This document shows positions 42,547 through 50,359 of a stretch of 64,000 nt of DNA, in pieces. The first letter of the stretch is position 1, and each line of letters starts with the position of its first letter. The stretch is taken from positions 114,985 through 178,984 of IMG/VR virus record IMGVR_UViG_3300044712_002690; one strand, written 5' to 3'. The translations under genes and the position numbers were made by a program. The notes below the pieces were generated by a model. That model saw only the letters and a list, made by a program, of their open reading frames with translations, searched no databases and was not told the origin of the DNA. Origin of the DNA: a virus.

Positions 42547-43038
42547 TTAATCACTTCTAGTATTAGTACGTTTATATTGTTTCATTGGTTCTACTGCAGG
42601 AATAGGACCTATAGGTTTCTTTTTATCCCAAATAAATCTAATATCTGGTTCCTGATTTTTTGCCGGTGGAGGAGGCAATTCACCTGTTTGGATATAATGA
42701 TGTATTCCTCTTATTAATTCCATATATTCATCTTTTTCTAAAAAGCCAGAATACATAATAATATATTTATAACCTTCTTTAGATTTTTCTCTTATTATTC
42801 TTATGCCTGTAGAGAACTCATTTCCTTTTCCTGAAGCTATAGAAGTAATTACATATGGTGTAATTAAAAAAGGATTATAATAATGATATTGTGCGATAAA
42901 ACTATGTGCCCTATTCCACGCTAATTCTCCATCTTTTTCTGGTATTATGAATGAACCTTTATATCGAGTAGCACAACTGGAAAATGTAATTACAACTAGT
43001 AAAGGAATAGTAAAAACTTTTATTTTATTATATTTCAT
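42547..43038 (-). CDS. putative lipoprotein
   Basis: 163 residues. Signal peptide with lipobox FSSC, lipidated Cys at 22. The mature part has an aromatic alpha/beta domain and a Pro-rich stretch (GELPPPPAKNQEP) near the C-terminus. Probably displayed on a host membrane; role unknown. Confidence 0.72.
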   Translation of the reverse strand: MKYNKIKVFTIPLLVVITFSSCATRYKGSFIIPEKDGELAWNRAHSFIAQYHYYNPFLITPYVITSIASGKGNEFSTGIRIIREKSKEGYKYIIMYSGFLEKDEYMELIRGIHHYIQTGELPPPPAKNQEPDIRFIWDKKKPIGPIPAVEPMKQYKRTNTRSD

Positions 43039-43039
43039 A

Positions 43040-43204
43040 TCATTCCCCTTCCTTCAATGGTTCCAACTTACTTTGATCGACATAAGCATCGAAGTGATCA
43101 CAATTAGGCACAGCAGGAGTTAGCCACCGCCCAACTTTGCAACCGAGTAAACAATCGGCTTCACTTATAACCTCTCGTTTATATTTCATACAATATCCAA
43201 TCAT
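43040..43204 (-). CDS. 54-residue Cys-containing protein
   Basis: Found in a gap between two genes. CMKYK, ADCLLGCKVGRW and NCDHFDAY give four to five Cys with a His, suggesting metal binding. ATGA overlap with the DHH gene end and GGAGGGAG SD. Confidence 0.62.
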   Translation of the reverse strand: MIGYCMKYKREVISEADCLLGCKVGRWLTPAVPNCDHFDAYVDQSKLEPLKEGE

Positions 43205-44163
43205 TCTCCCTCCTTCAATCGCTCTTGTTTAAGAAGTTCTTTAATCTCATTTTGTATTCTAAGAGCGTCATCCATAGTTTCAACATGAACACCACCCACA
43301 GAAAAATGACCCCCTCCTCCAAACTTCTCACAAATTTCCTTAATGTTATGTTCTTTCTCACTAACATTCCAAGGATTGTGACCTACACCAATATGACAAC
43401 CTCGTTTCATCCAACTAAAATCTTTGATATAAACAGCGTACTTAGCTAATGGTTTCCATCTGAAAGCGAAATATCGATCTGTCCGAACATAAGGAGGATC
43501 AGTATAAAAAACTATTCCATCTTCTTCTTTAGCTACAGTAACGAACTTCTTATACCCTTCTTCGATTTTAACTTTACATCTATTATATCGCCAATCAATA
43601 CTCCAAGGAAGATGACCATCAAGCAACTTATAAAGTAGTGAGCGATCTTGCGTAAACATTCGTACTATCTCAGTCATAAAAGAATCATCTGCATTTTCGA
43701 GAAAAGCCATTCTCATTTTAGGTCCGAATGTAGTAGGATCATATACAGTATCCACAGTAGGATAAAGAGCGTAGTCAATCATGTTAACTTCATCCACGAT
43801 CTTCTTAACCATCCCCTCATCCAAAAATTTATCTCTACCGGGTGTGTCAAAGAAAACCTGGGCGCAGCTATAAGCACCCGGAACAAAATTCCCAGGAACG
43901 CCAGCCTCAGCGAATTTTCCTAAGCCACTAAGATGATGATCCCACCAGAAGTTAGCTGTTGGATTATAAGGATAATCCAATACAACTGTGGTTGTATCAG
44001 GTTCCCTAATATCTTTATCCTGCCAGTCTTTCTCATCGTAATTAATAAATTTATATCTAAAGTCAATTTTAGTATTTCCATTATCCACAAATAGCTTTCC
44101 ATATAATATAGCAGAGAAAACTCCATCAATATCATTATGAGTATAGACTTTAATTTTCATCAT
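43201..44163 (-). CDS. DHH-family phosphoesterase
   Basis: 320 residues. THNDIDGVFSA (about 8-18) is the DxD motif, LDYPYNPTANFWWDHH carries the DHH box near 65-77, and GGGGHFSVGGVHV near the C-terminus is the DHHA1 GGGH element. Such enzymes degrade short RNA, cyclic dinucleotides or pAp. An enzyme against host cyclic-dinucleotide signals or for nanoRNA turnover is plausible, but the substrate cannot be read from sequence. Confidence 0.85.
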   Translation of the reverse strand: MMKIKVYTHNDIDGVFSAILYGKLFVDNGNTKIDFRYKFINYDEKDWQDKDIREPDTTTVVLDYPYNPTANFWWDHHLSGLGKFAEAGVPGNFVPGAYSCAQVFFDTPGRDKFLDEGMVKKIVDEVNMIDYALYPTVDTVYDPTTFGPKMRMAFLENADDSFMTEIVRMFTQDRSLLYKLLDGHLPWSIDWRYNRCKVKIEEGYKKFVTVAKEEDGIVFYTDPPYVRTDRYFAFRWKPLAKYAVYIKDFSWMKRGCHIGVGHNPWNVSEKEHNIKEICEKFGGGGHFSVGGVHVETMDDALRIQNEIKELLKQERLKEGE

Positions 44164-44254
44164 TGTTCCTTACTTTAATTTTTACTATAATATAAAGAAT
44201 AGCTATCACAATAATAACTAGTATTTCAACCCAAATGAGAGCTAGGAATTTCAT
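44150..44254 (-). CDS. 34-residue membrane peptide
   Basis: Single helix (FLALIWVEILVIIVIAILYI) with basic tail. GGAGCTTAATT precedes the ATG; the 3' end overlaps the DHH gene start by 14 bases. Confidence 0.55.
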   Translation of the reverse strand: MKFLALIWVEILVIIVIAILYIIVKIKVRNNDEN

Positions 44255-44256
44255 AA

Positions 44257-44487
44257 TTAAGCTCCTTCTTGTATAGGTTCTTCAATAACAGTTCCTTCCT
44301 CAATCATTTCCTCTGCTGCAGTATCTACAAGAGGTTCTTCCGTTCCGTCATCTACCTCCCCCTTTTCAGCAGCTCTACTAATGTTAGCTTTACAACGAAA
44401 ACAAGTTACTGTTCGAGGCGGCTTGTAAAGGTGATCAACATTATAAACAATCTCACAACCACATTTACATCTGAATCTATAATGCAT
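44257..44487 (-). CDS. zinc-ribbon protein with acidic tail
   Basis: 76 residues from MHYRFRCKCGCEIV. Cys set RCKCGC and VTCFRCKAN bind one zinc; the last 30 residues are acidic (Glu-rich, ending EEPIQEGA). AAAGGAGAAAAAG sets the start; a longer frame is antisense-like. Confidence 0.68.
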   Translation of the reverse strand: MHYRFRCKCGCEIVYNVDHLYKPPRTVTCFRCKANISRAAEKGEVDDGTEEPLVDTAAEEMIEEGTVIEEPIQEGA

Positions 44488-44503
44488 CTTTTTCTCCTTT
44501 CTA

Positions 44504-44638
44504 TTATTTTGTGTTGGTGTCTTTCGGTTTCCATTGAGAGAAAAATCCACTAAAGTGACACAAGGAGCTCGGGTGTTTACAATAACCCTTTTTACCCCAA
44601 CCACAAGTAGTACAGTCTTTTTTAATCTTGGCTTTCAT
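44504..44638 (-). CDS. 44-residue Cys-rich protein
   Basis: CTTCGWGKKGYCKHPSSLC contains four Cys with tight spacing, a small zinc knuckle. Found by translating the gap. SD is weak, so coding status is probable only. Confidence 0.5.
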   Translation of the reverse strand: MKAKIKKDCTTCGWGKKGYCKHPSSLCHFSGFFSQWKPKDTNTK

Positions 44639-44655
44639 AAATTACTTCCTCTTTA

Positions 44656-44844
44656 TTAAAGTGAAGTTTGAATAGCTAATTTTTGAAGTCTCACTATTTC
44701 TTTTTCAAGCTCTCTAATATGCATTCTTAGTTCACCATAATCTCCACGACAAAGCATCCAAGCTGTTTTAGCATTTTCAATTTCGGATGCTTCAACTAGT
44801 TGACCAATTAAGTTCCATCGATCATCAATTTTATTAATGTCCAT
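44656..44844 (-). CDS. hypothetical helical protein
   Basis: 62 residues from MDINKIDDRW. Charged helices (MHIRELEKEIVRLQKLAIQ) suggest coiled coil. A GTG four codons upstream would also fit. Overlaps the upstream zinc gene by 37 bases. Confidence 0.55.
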   Translation of the reverse strand: MDINKIDDRWNLIGQLVEASEIENAKTAWMLCRGDYGELRMHIRELEKEIVRLQKLAIQTSL

Positions 44845-45059
44845 ATTATTAACCACCCATCAACAATTTTCATATTCCAATTCCATCTCTGTTGCCTAAT
44901 ATATTCTCTTTGATAGTCATATACAAATTCTTTTTTACATTTATTGCAAACTCTTATTTGAAGTGTTTTATTTAATTTTCCTGTTTGTGTTGATGTTCCT
45001 TCACAATCAGGACATCTTATTCTTTTATGTTTTAATCTTGATAATTCATGTCTTGGCAT
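44808..45059 (-). CDS. zinc-ribbon protein with basic flank
   Basis: 83 residues from MPRHELSRLKHKRI. CPDCEG and CNKCKKEF form a zinc ribbon, followed by YDYQREYIRQQRWNWNM. AGGTAGG before this ATG; an upstream GTG is less likely. Confidence 0.6.
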   Translation of the reverse strand: MPRHELSRLKHKRIRCPDCEGTSTQTGKLNKTLQIRVCNKCKKEFVYDYQREYIRQQRWNWNMKIVDGWLIIWTLIKLMIDGT

Positions 45060-45065
45060 ATACAC

Positions 45066-45677
45066 CTACCTTTTAAATTCTGTACCACAATAATCACATA
45101 AGTAATTATTTGTTTTGTTAGCTCCACAAGACGGACAAACTTTATTACTCTTTCTTATTAAAGGTAGGTCAGTAATTACTTGACCAAGCTGTTCTAGTGC
45201 AGCTGAAGTATTTTTTATAGCTTCTTCTACACTATCCGTTTCCTCATGAGGATCTCCCGACAATACATATTCTCTAAATTTTCTAGATTCCTCCTCATTA
45301 TAATAATTACAATTACAACAATACGGTCGGAAACCTTCAGTAGGGAAACCACAACTAGGACAGATAACAATATAATGCTCTTTCTTAATAGTATCCATTC
45401 TTTCATTAATATCGACAATCATCCAATGGTGAACAGCTCGATACTTATATGAAGTATGATTGTTTCTATCACCTATACAAATTATCGAATACCATATGGA
45501 TCGAGTAATATGCCATACCATAACAACAATACGTTTTAGAATATTTAAGTCATGATAGGACATAGTAAATTTACCAGAGATAGTTTTTTTATAATATCTT
45601 TTAATAGAGGAGAGAGATTTTTCAAAGAATACTTCTTCGTTATAATCAACAAGTTCCATTAACTTTTTAAGTTCCAT
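45066..45677 (-). CDS. hypothetical protein with two zinc ribbons
   Basis: 203 residues from MELKKLMELVDYN. The middle ribbon is CPSCGFPTEGFRPYCCNCN and the C-terminal one CPSCGANKTNNYLCDYCG, of the kind seen on membrane-associated or regulatory proteins. The N-terminal part is helical and aromatic. AAAGGAGGAGACA sets the start; a 54-base extension reads into a terminator. Confidence 0.65.
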   Translation of the reverse strand: MELKKLMELVDYNEEVFFEKSLSSIKRYYKKTISGKFTMSYHDLNILKRIVVMVWHITRSIWYSIICIGDRNNHTSYKYRAVHHWMIVDINERMDTIKKEHYIVICPSCGFPTEGFRPYCCNCNYYNEEESRKFREYVLSGDPHEETDSVEEAIKNTSAALEQLGQVITDLPLIRKSNKVCPSCGANKTNNYLCDYCGTEFKR

Positions 45678-45703
45678 TGTCTCCTCCTTTATTAAATAAC
45701 AAA

Positions 45704-45722
45704 AGGTGGAATTAATCCACCT
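45704..45722 (-). terminator. probable rho-independent terminator
   Basis: AGGTGGA and TCCACCT form a 7-bp stem with 5-base loop, followed on the minus strand by TTTGTTATTT. Ends the 45748-46032 gene and lies just before the SD of 45066-45677. Confidence 0.7.
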
Positions 45723-45747
45723 AAGATACATACAATATATAAAAAAG

Positions 45748-46032
45748 TTATCTTCTTTCTAACTCCTTAGCTGCTAGAAAGTCAAACAACTCTGAGTTGC
45801 TCTTCTTCATGCTAATTGGATCACCAGGTATTTCTATCTCATTTTTTCTAGCTGGTGTATAGGGTTTGTTTTGTTGTTTAGTAACAAAGATGATTGTAGC
45901 TACATACTTACTTGAGAAGTGTGTAATTCTTAAATCTAAAATTTCATGGTCAATCTCAATATGATTACAAAGTGAGGTAACAGCATAATCAAATTCATCT
46001 GGCTTAGTCATTTCAATAGTCTTGATTTCCAT
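45748..46032 (-). CDS. hypothetical protein
   Basis: 94 residues. Strand-rich with ITHFSSKYVATIIFVTKQ in the middle and a charged helical end. Single-gene unit closed by a terminator; AAGGAGATCC as SD. Confidence 0.65.
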   Translation of the reverse strand: MEIKTIEMTKPDEFDYAVTSLCNHIEIDHEILDLRITHFSSKYVATIIFVTKQQNKPYTPARKNEIEIPGDPISMKKSNSELFDFLAAKELERR

Positions 46033-46084
46033 AAGGATCTCCTTCTAATATATAGAAGAAGATATATCAATATATTGAATTAAT

Positions 46085-46267
46085 CTATCTAATTTCGCTT
46101 TCTCTAATATGTTTTAATATCTTTTCTATTCCTTCAAAATCATTAATTGTCTTTAAATGTTTTATTCTATCACAAACAGCTTTTTCAAAATGATTGTCTT
46201 CTTTAGTAATGTTAGATGTAGAAATAGAATTATACTTTCCAAACATTCCAGGCTTTGATTTTTTCAT
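46085..46267 (-). CDS. hypothetical protein
   Basis: 60 residues, Lys-rich, with a helical C-terminus (FEGIEKILKHIRESEIR). GGGAGGAG supplies an SD just after the structured RNA candidate at 46285-46390. Confidence 0.6.
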   Translation of the reverse strand: MKKSKPGMFGKYNSISTSNITKEDNHFEKAVCDRIKHLKTINDFEGIEKILKHIRESEIR

Positions 46268-46284
46268 TTTATTTCTCCTCCCAA

Positions 46285-46390
46285 TAAAAAAGAAAAAGGA
46301 AGGGTGTAGGGAGAGTAGAGAGTTGGAGGTTTACCACCACGGCAAAAGTGTCATGGAAAAGGGAGATGGTAACCCTACACCCTACTTTAT
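46285..46390 (-). ncRNA. structured RNA / elaborate terminator candidate
   Basis: A 200-base gap holds nested pairings on the minus strand. The outer 11-bp stem pairs AGGGTGTAGGG with CCCTACACCCT about 61 bases apart. Inside it GTTACCA faces TGGTAAAC, and CCATG pairs with CGTGG over a 10-base loop. The 3' arm runs into TTCCTTTTTCTTTTTTATT. TATAAA lies just upstream of the 5' arm. It could be a small RNA with its own terminator, or a leader element for 46085-46267. Confidence 0.5.
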
Positions 46391-46466
46391 ACTTAGAGAG
46401 GAAACACCAAAGGAGCTAAATATAAAGCTTAATAAACATAAAATATATCAATACAATTTTAAGTAT

Positions 46467-46991
46467 CTAGTGTACTAGATAATTTTTATAACCATTAATT
46501 TTACCTAAGTAAGTAGTTGTTACATTTGTTGTTGAAGTACTTATGTCTGTAAAAAAGAATACACAATCTTTATTAGCAAACATATTATACCTCTGACTAT
46601 GATAGGTGTACATATACAATACATACCTATCAAACTTTCCTTCTTGAATCATCTTAGCATTATTAGCTATAATTGTATTGATTGTATTCTTAATCACACC
46701 TGTCTGAACTAATTGCTTAACTCTAATACATGAAATATTTTTAGGCCAATGACAAACAGGAATGTTACTTGTTACAATATTATTACATTCTAACTTATTT
46801 TCAAATGTAGAACAAGTCACTACAGTTGTTTCTAAAAACATTTTATCTTCTCCCCCATCATTCACAATGAAATAAGGAGAAACATTAGTAAAGCTTTCTC
46901 CCTCTACTTCACCAGGAAAATAGGGTCCATTTGTAGCAGAAAGACAAAGCGAAGTAACTAATACAAAAAATATACTAAGTTTAGTTTTCAT
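46467..46991 (-). CDS. exported hypothetical protein
   Basis: 174 residues. N-terminal signal peptide (KLSIFFVLVTSLCLSA) with likely cleavage after LSA. The mature region is Asn/Thr-rich with several Cys (CSTFENKLECNN, VCHWPKNISC), suggesting disulfides in the periplasm or outside. Abuts the next exported protein gene. Unknown function. Confidence 0.65.
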   Translation of the reverse strand: MKTKLSIFFVLVTSLCLSATNGPYFPGEVEGESFTNVSPYFIVNDGGEDKMFLETTVVTCSTFENKLECNNIVTSNIPVCHWPKNISCIRVKQLVQTGVIKNTINTIIANNAKMIQEGKFDRYVLYMYTYHSQRYNMFANKDCVFFFTDISTSTTNVTTTYLGKINGYKNYLVH

Positions 46992-47300
46992 TTATTGACC
47001 TCTTTCTCTAAGTGTTTCTTCTATAAAAGCATTTCCTTTTTCACAACTTTGTTTTGTTTTAAAGAAATAAATCCAACCTGCCCCTTCACATTTAAGTGTC
47101 ATAAAAGGACCTATTCCTTCAAGCACACCTGTTCTATCGAGAGAGCAACCAAGCCTAATAAGATCTTCAATAGACTTTCCAAATTGTACAACGGTTAGAC
47201 ATCCTGAGTTACCAGCAATCCATTTGTACTCAAGGAAGTCAGCAGCATAACTAATACTTAGAGAAAAAATAATCACGCAAATAACAATTATCTTCTTCAT
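46992..47300 (-). CDS. exported hypothetical protein
   Basis: 102 residues. Clear signal peptide (MKKIIVICVIIFSLSISYA) with cleavage after SYA. The mature 82 residues contain four Cys (GCLTVV, LGCSLDR, LKCEGAGW, QSCEKG), likely two disulfides. Paired with 46467-46991 without a gap, so the two may act together. Confidence 0.7.
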   Translation of the reverse strand: MKKIIVICVIIFSLSISYAADFLEYKWIAGNSGCLTVVQFGKSIEDLIRLGCSLDRTGVLEGIGPFMTLKCEGAGWIYFFKTKQSCEKGNAFIEETLRERGQ

Positions 47301-47349
47301 GATAATCCCCCTATAAGTTTATAGTAGTTAAAATGTAATAGAAAAGTAA

Positions 47350-47559
47350 CTAACGAACGTGAGTTGAAATGTATTCTTGTAGCTGACTAGCAGTAGAGAA
47401 TGAAATTGATTCAGGAATACTAATATCAAAACTATTCTCAATAATCATGAATAGTTCTAGGAAATCTAATTCATCTGCTTCCAATTCAACAAAGGAAGTA
47501 GATGGTAGAACTGTACACTTGAAATAGCTTTCCAGTATTTCTTTTAGTTTTGTATCCAT
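47350..47559 (-). CDS. acyl-carrier-protein-like, modified Ser replaced
   Basis: 69 residues with the ACP helix layout: FVELEADELDFLELFMIIEN and SFDISIPESISFSTASQLQE fit helices II and III. In true ACPs the segment reads DSL, with the Ser carrying 4'-phosphopantetheine. Here codon 30 is GAA (Glu), giving DEL. It cannot be a standard acyl carrier; it could mimic a holo-ACP or bind an ACP partner. Confidence 0.7.
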   Translation of the reverse strand: MDTKLKEILESYFKCTVLPSTSFVELEADELDFLELFMIIENSFDISIPESISFSTASQLQEYISTHVR

Positions 47560-47573
47560 TAGTTTTAGTTATA

Positions 47574-47903
47574 TCACTTCTTCATATTTTTCTTAACGAT
47601 TCGTTTTTCTCCTCTCTCAAAAACAAATATTTTCTCTTTTAATATCTCATTAACAATTTCAAATTTCAAATCTCTATGTTCCATAGACATAATCTTAACT
47701 GTTTTATATGGATGAGAGATTTCAGAATTAAATTCAACTGTAATACTACCCTGATCAAGATTGTCTTTTTTAACTGTAATGTCCATAGCTAAATCTTCAT
47801 CAGTAAGCATAGGAGCATACATTTTATTAAAGACAGATAATAATCTACCTAAATGTAATACACTTCCAGTAATAGTTAATGTAAACATATACCATCCCAT
47901 CAT
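47574..47903 (-). CDS. hypothetical protein
   Basis: 109 residues. Strand-rich, with ITVEFNSEISHPYKTVKIMS and a strongly basic C-terminus (RGEKRIVKKNMKK). Directly follows the tRNA-like element in the transcript. No family recognised. Confidence 0.62.
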   Translation of the reverse strand: MMGWYMFTLTITGSVLHLGRLLSVFNKMYAPMLTDEDLAMDITVKKDNLDQGSITVEFNSEISHPYKTVKIMSMEHRDLKFEIVNEILKEKIFVFERGEKRIVKKNMKK

Positions 47904-47923
47904 ATTATCCTCCTTTTAATAAA

Positions 47924-48039
47924 TGGCTGGGTAGGGACTCGAACCCTACTTGATCTAACCAGACTACATTAGATCTGCGCTCTAGGGACCTGAGCAAGGA
48001 TCTGTCGTTTGCATTGGCGTAACCCTACCGCCTCCAGCC
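47924..48039 (-). tRNA. tRNA-like element, long and non-canonical
   Basis: About 116 nt between two genes. The 3' part is tRNA-like: D-arm GCTC..GAGC with a GG-containing loop, a 5-bp CAGAT/GTCTG arm with 8-base loop, and a T-arm TAGGG-TTCGAGT-CCCTA. GGCTGG (48034-48039) pairs with CCAGCC (47925-47930) as the acceptor stem. An extra segment of about 36 nt lies between the 5' acceptor strand and the D-arm, and no CCA is encoded. The anticodon cannot be assigned safely. It may be a degenerate tRNA, an intron-bearing tRNA or a tRNA mimic. Confidence 0.5.
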
Positions 48040-48046
48040 GAGTAAA

Positions 48047-48598
48047 CTAAACAGCTTTAAGAGCTTCTCTTCCATTATCCATTACACCTGTAAGGATAGC
48101 ATCGAGTTCCCATTCTACTTCAAGACTTTGTTTAAAATCATTTAAGTAACCATGAAGTTGTTGTAGACAAAAGATGCCTGTTGGCTCAGAACGAACTTCT
48201 GTTCCATCTTTAGTAGCATAGATAAGATAAGCAGGGTATGCTAAAGGAACACGACAAACAGAACATCTTTTACTCTCTTTAACTCTGACTTTCTCAATCC
48301 TAACAAATTCAATAGGAGCAACAAAGTTAATCATTTCATCAAGCTCAGTTAAGTAGTAAGGAATCTTATCAGGTCGCTGTTTAATGATATACATCTTAAA
48401 GTAAACAGCTAACTGTTTAACTACTTGAACAAGCTCAGGATAAAATAATTGTCTATTCTGCATCGAATAGTAAAGCTTGATTACTCGATTAAGAGCAAAG
48501 TTAAACTGCCTGTGTGTTTTAGGAACCTTCCATTTTGTAGATAGAAGAGAACCCTGATATGTTTTAAGCTTTTGTATAACTAATTCAGCGTTATTCAT
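48047..48598 (-). CDS. hypothetical protein with CxxC
   Basis: 183 residues. Basic helical N-terminal half, then RCSVCRVPLAYPAYLIY, with a later GIFCLQQLHG. A zinc site between two helical parts is likely. Ends just before the tRNA-like element. Not recognised. Confidence 0.65.
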   Translation of the reverse strand: MNNAELVIQKLKTYQGSLLSTKWKVPKTHRQFNFALNRVIKLYYSMQNRQLFYPELVQVVKQLAVYFKMYIIKQRPDKIPYYLTELDEMINFVAPIEFVRIEKVRVKESKRCSVCRVPLAYPAYLIYATKDGTEVRSEPTGIFCLQQLHGYLNDFKQSLEVEWELDAILTGVMDNGREALKAV

Positions 48599-48804
48599 AA
48601 CGGTATATCCTCCCCTAATTCTTTATTAAGGTAAGCAATGATTTCGTCTTCCTCTTCTCCTGATGGTACTTCGCTTTGCATTACCTCATCAAATATAATA
48701 TAACTAGGCTCAGAGTTCTCGATATGCTTTCGTACTGTTACAAGATAATCATTTCCTTTATAAGCCATTGCATAACGATGTGTGGTTTCAATTAGAACTA
48801 CCAT
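48595..48804 (-). CDS. hypothetical protein
   Basis: 69 residues, strand-rich start (VVLIETTHRYAMAYKGNDYL), acidic end (EEEDEIIAYLNKELGED). ATGA overlap downstream. Confidence 0.6.
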   Translation of the reverse strand: MVVLIETTHRYAMAYKGNDYLVTVRKHIENSEPSYIIFDEVMQSEVPSGEEEDEIIAYLNKELGEDIPL

Positions 48805-49012
48805 TTTCTATTCTCCTTATTTCTACAATAGTATTAGCTTCTTCTAAAACTCTGTCAATATTTTTTATACACTGATGACAGATAATCCATGATCCACTAA
48901 AGCTACCATGAACAGTTTTGAAGTGAACCATACCAGGACCTATCTTTTCTCTACAAATAGAACAGGTTCTTCCTCGAATAGACGTATCAAAGAATTCACT
49001 AAACGGTATCAC
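48788..49012 (-). CDS. zinc-binding hypothetical protein (GTG start)
   Basis: 74 residues. TCSICREKIGPGMVHF and ICHQCIKN form a zinc-ribbon pair similar to 56671-57168. The GTG at 49012 is preferred because AAGGAGCAAATCA precedes it; a longer frame would lie wholly inside the upstream gene. Confidence 0.6.
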   Translation of the reverse strand: MIPFSEFFDTSIRGRTCSICREKIGPGMVHFKTVHGSFSGSWIICHQCIKNIDRVLEEANTIVEIRRIENGSSN

Positions 49013-49346
49013 TGATTTGCTCCTTAAGATAAGAATCAATAAAGGAACGAAGATCCTCACCATATAGCCTATTTGCAGAAACAAAGAAAACAGGAATATC
49101 AGGATCAAGACTTTTCGGTCTTTTAAGTTCCTTTACTTGAGTGATTTCCTTTTCAGAAACTAAACCTGAAGAAGCATCTGGATCTTCTAATTCAAAATAC
49201 CAATCTTTGATAGTGTCGAAACTACTGCTAACATCTTTAAAGAAGTCTTTAGCATCTTTCCAACCATAAAACTTAATAAGGAGATCAAATGTTTCTTCAC
49301 TATCTATACAATAGAAGCACTTAGCATAGGTATTGATAGTACTCAT
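48999..49346 (-). CDS. hypothetical protein
   Basis: 115 residues, acidic, with Cys near the N-terminus (AKCFYCIDS) and Phe-rich helices (FYGWKDAKDFFKDVSSSF). ATGA overlap upstream. No family recognised. Confidence 0.62.
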   Translation of the reverse strand: MSTINTYAKCFYCIDSEETFDLLIKFYGWKDAKDFFKDVSSSFDTIKDWYFELEDPDASSGLVSEKEITQVKELKRPKSLDPDIPVFFVSANRLYGEDLRSFIDSYLKEQISDTV

Positions 49347-49756
49347 TTGATATTGCCCTCCAGTTTAAAGATAATTCTACCATTTTTCCTAATGGTAATT
49401 GATTTATTAAAGTCAGGATTGAAATGAGTATCAGAATACCATTCACACATCTCTTTTTGAGACACTTTATAAGGGTATTTACCTTCAATAATTTCACGGG
49501 CTGTTTCATAATCAAGATCATTTACAAGATATTCAGTTTGAGCTTCAACATAACTGTCATAGACTTCACTATAGTCTGCTGTAACTTCTGTTCCTTCATC
49601 TTCTTCTTTTTCTACTGCTCCTGCTTCTTGTATGAGAATATCCACTAATGCTGTTACTCTTGTAAATGTATCTTTTTCTTCTGTTTCAAGAGCAAACCGA
49701 TTAAGATAATCTACAATCTCGTGAATAGTTTCAACATCGATATTAATTGTTTTCAT
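49343..49756 (-). CDS. hypothetical acidic protein
   Basis: 137 residues, acidic in the middle (EKEEDEGTEV) and strand-rich at the C-terminus (ITIRKNGRIIFKLEGN). Soluble; unknown function. Confidence 0.62.
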   Translation of the reverse strand: MKTINIDVETIHEIVDYLNRFALETEEKDTFTRVTALVDILIQEAGAVEKEEDEGTEVTADYSEVYDSYVEAQTEYLVNDLDYETAREIIEGKYPYKVSQKEMCEWYSDTHFNPDFNKSITIRKNGRIIFKLEGNIK

Positions 49757-49758
49757 GA

Positions 49759-50250
49759 TTAAGCTCCTTTTGAAACAAGATTAATTTCAGGAAGTGGGTT
49801 ATTGAGAAATGCTACTACTTGCTTAACAGAACTGAAATAGAATTCAGGAAATTGACCATCAGGTTCTTTCTTATCCTCAAATCCTTTAACAACTGCTACC
49901 GTCCAAGTAGCTCCGTTAGAATGAGGACAACGATAAGCAATCCAAAACTTGACGTCCTGACTTTCCATCTCACAGATACTCATCGAATCATATGTTGGAC
50001 CAACACAAGGACAGTTGTTCTTAAAAAACACATAGTTGTTAATCAAATCAACATTAAGAGATGATTTAAGGTTCTTAATGATTGGAATAAACTTATTGGT
50101 TCTATTAAGAAGGCTACTATCTGTGCAAAACCAATCCCACCATCCTGCATTGCAAGCAGTACGAACATCCATCCTAGCATTATGACTAGAACGGAATGCT
50201 CCTTCTTCGTACTTCATAAGCCATTCTGCAATGTTAATCCTGTCTGCCAT
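49759..50250 (-). CDS. hypothetical protein
   Basis: 163 residues. Contains AGWWDWFCTDSSL near 35-47 and CPCVGPTYDSMSIC near 82-95, with a mixed alpha/beta second half. Similar sequences are common in phages as proteins of unknown function. GGAGGC before the ATG. Confidence 0.68.
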   Translation of the reverse strand: MADRINIAEWLMKYEEGAFRSSHNARMDVRTACNAGWWDWFCTDSSLLNRTNKFIPIIKNLKSSLNVDLINNYVFFKNNCPCVGPTYDSMSICEMESQDVKFWIAYRCPHSNGATWTVAVVKGFEDKKEPDGQFPEFYFSSVKQVVAFLNNPLPEINLVSKGA

Positions 50251-50359
50251 TTTGTAGCCTCCAAATCTTTATTTTTTGAATTCGATCAAGAAGACAAAAT
50301 CTAAATTCTCTTCACCACCCCCTCTTCCTTTTTTTCAAGAGTGAGTATTTACAGCGAAT

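Noticed and set aside
46194-46478. Plus-strand open frame of about 94 codons
   Set aside because: It crosses the structured RNA and antisense of a minus gene, has no SD and its composition follows the purine-rich strand; the minus-strand explanation is better.
50251-50359. Gap before the 63-residue gene as a possible small gene
   Set aside because: No frame with start, SD and stop was found; the stretch is a polypurine/polypyrimidine leader only.
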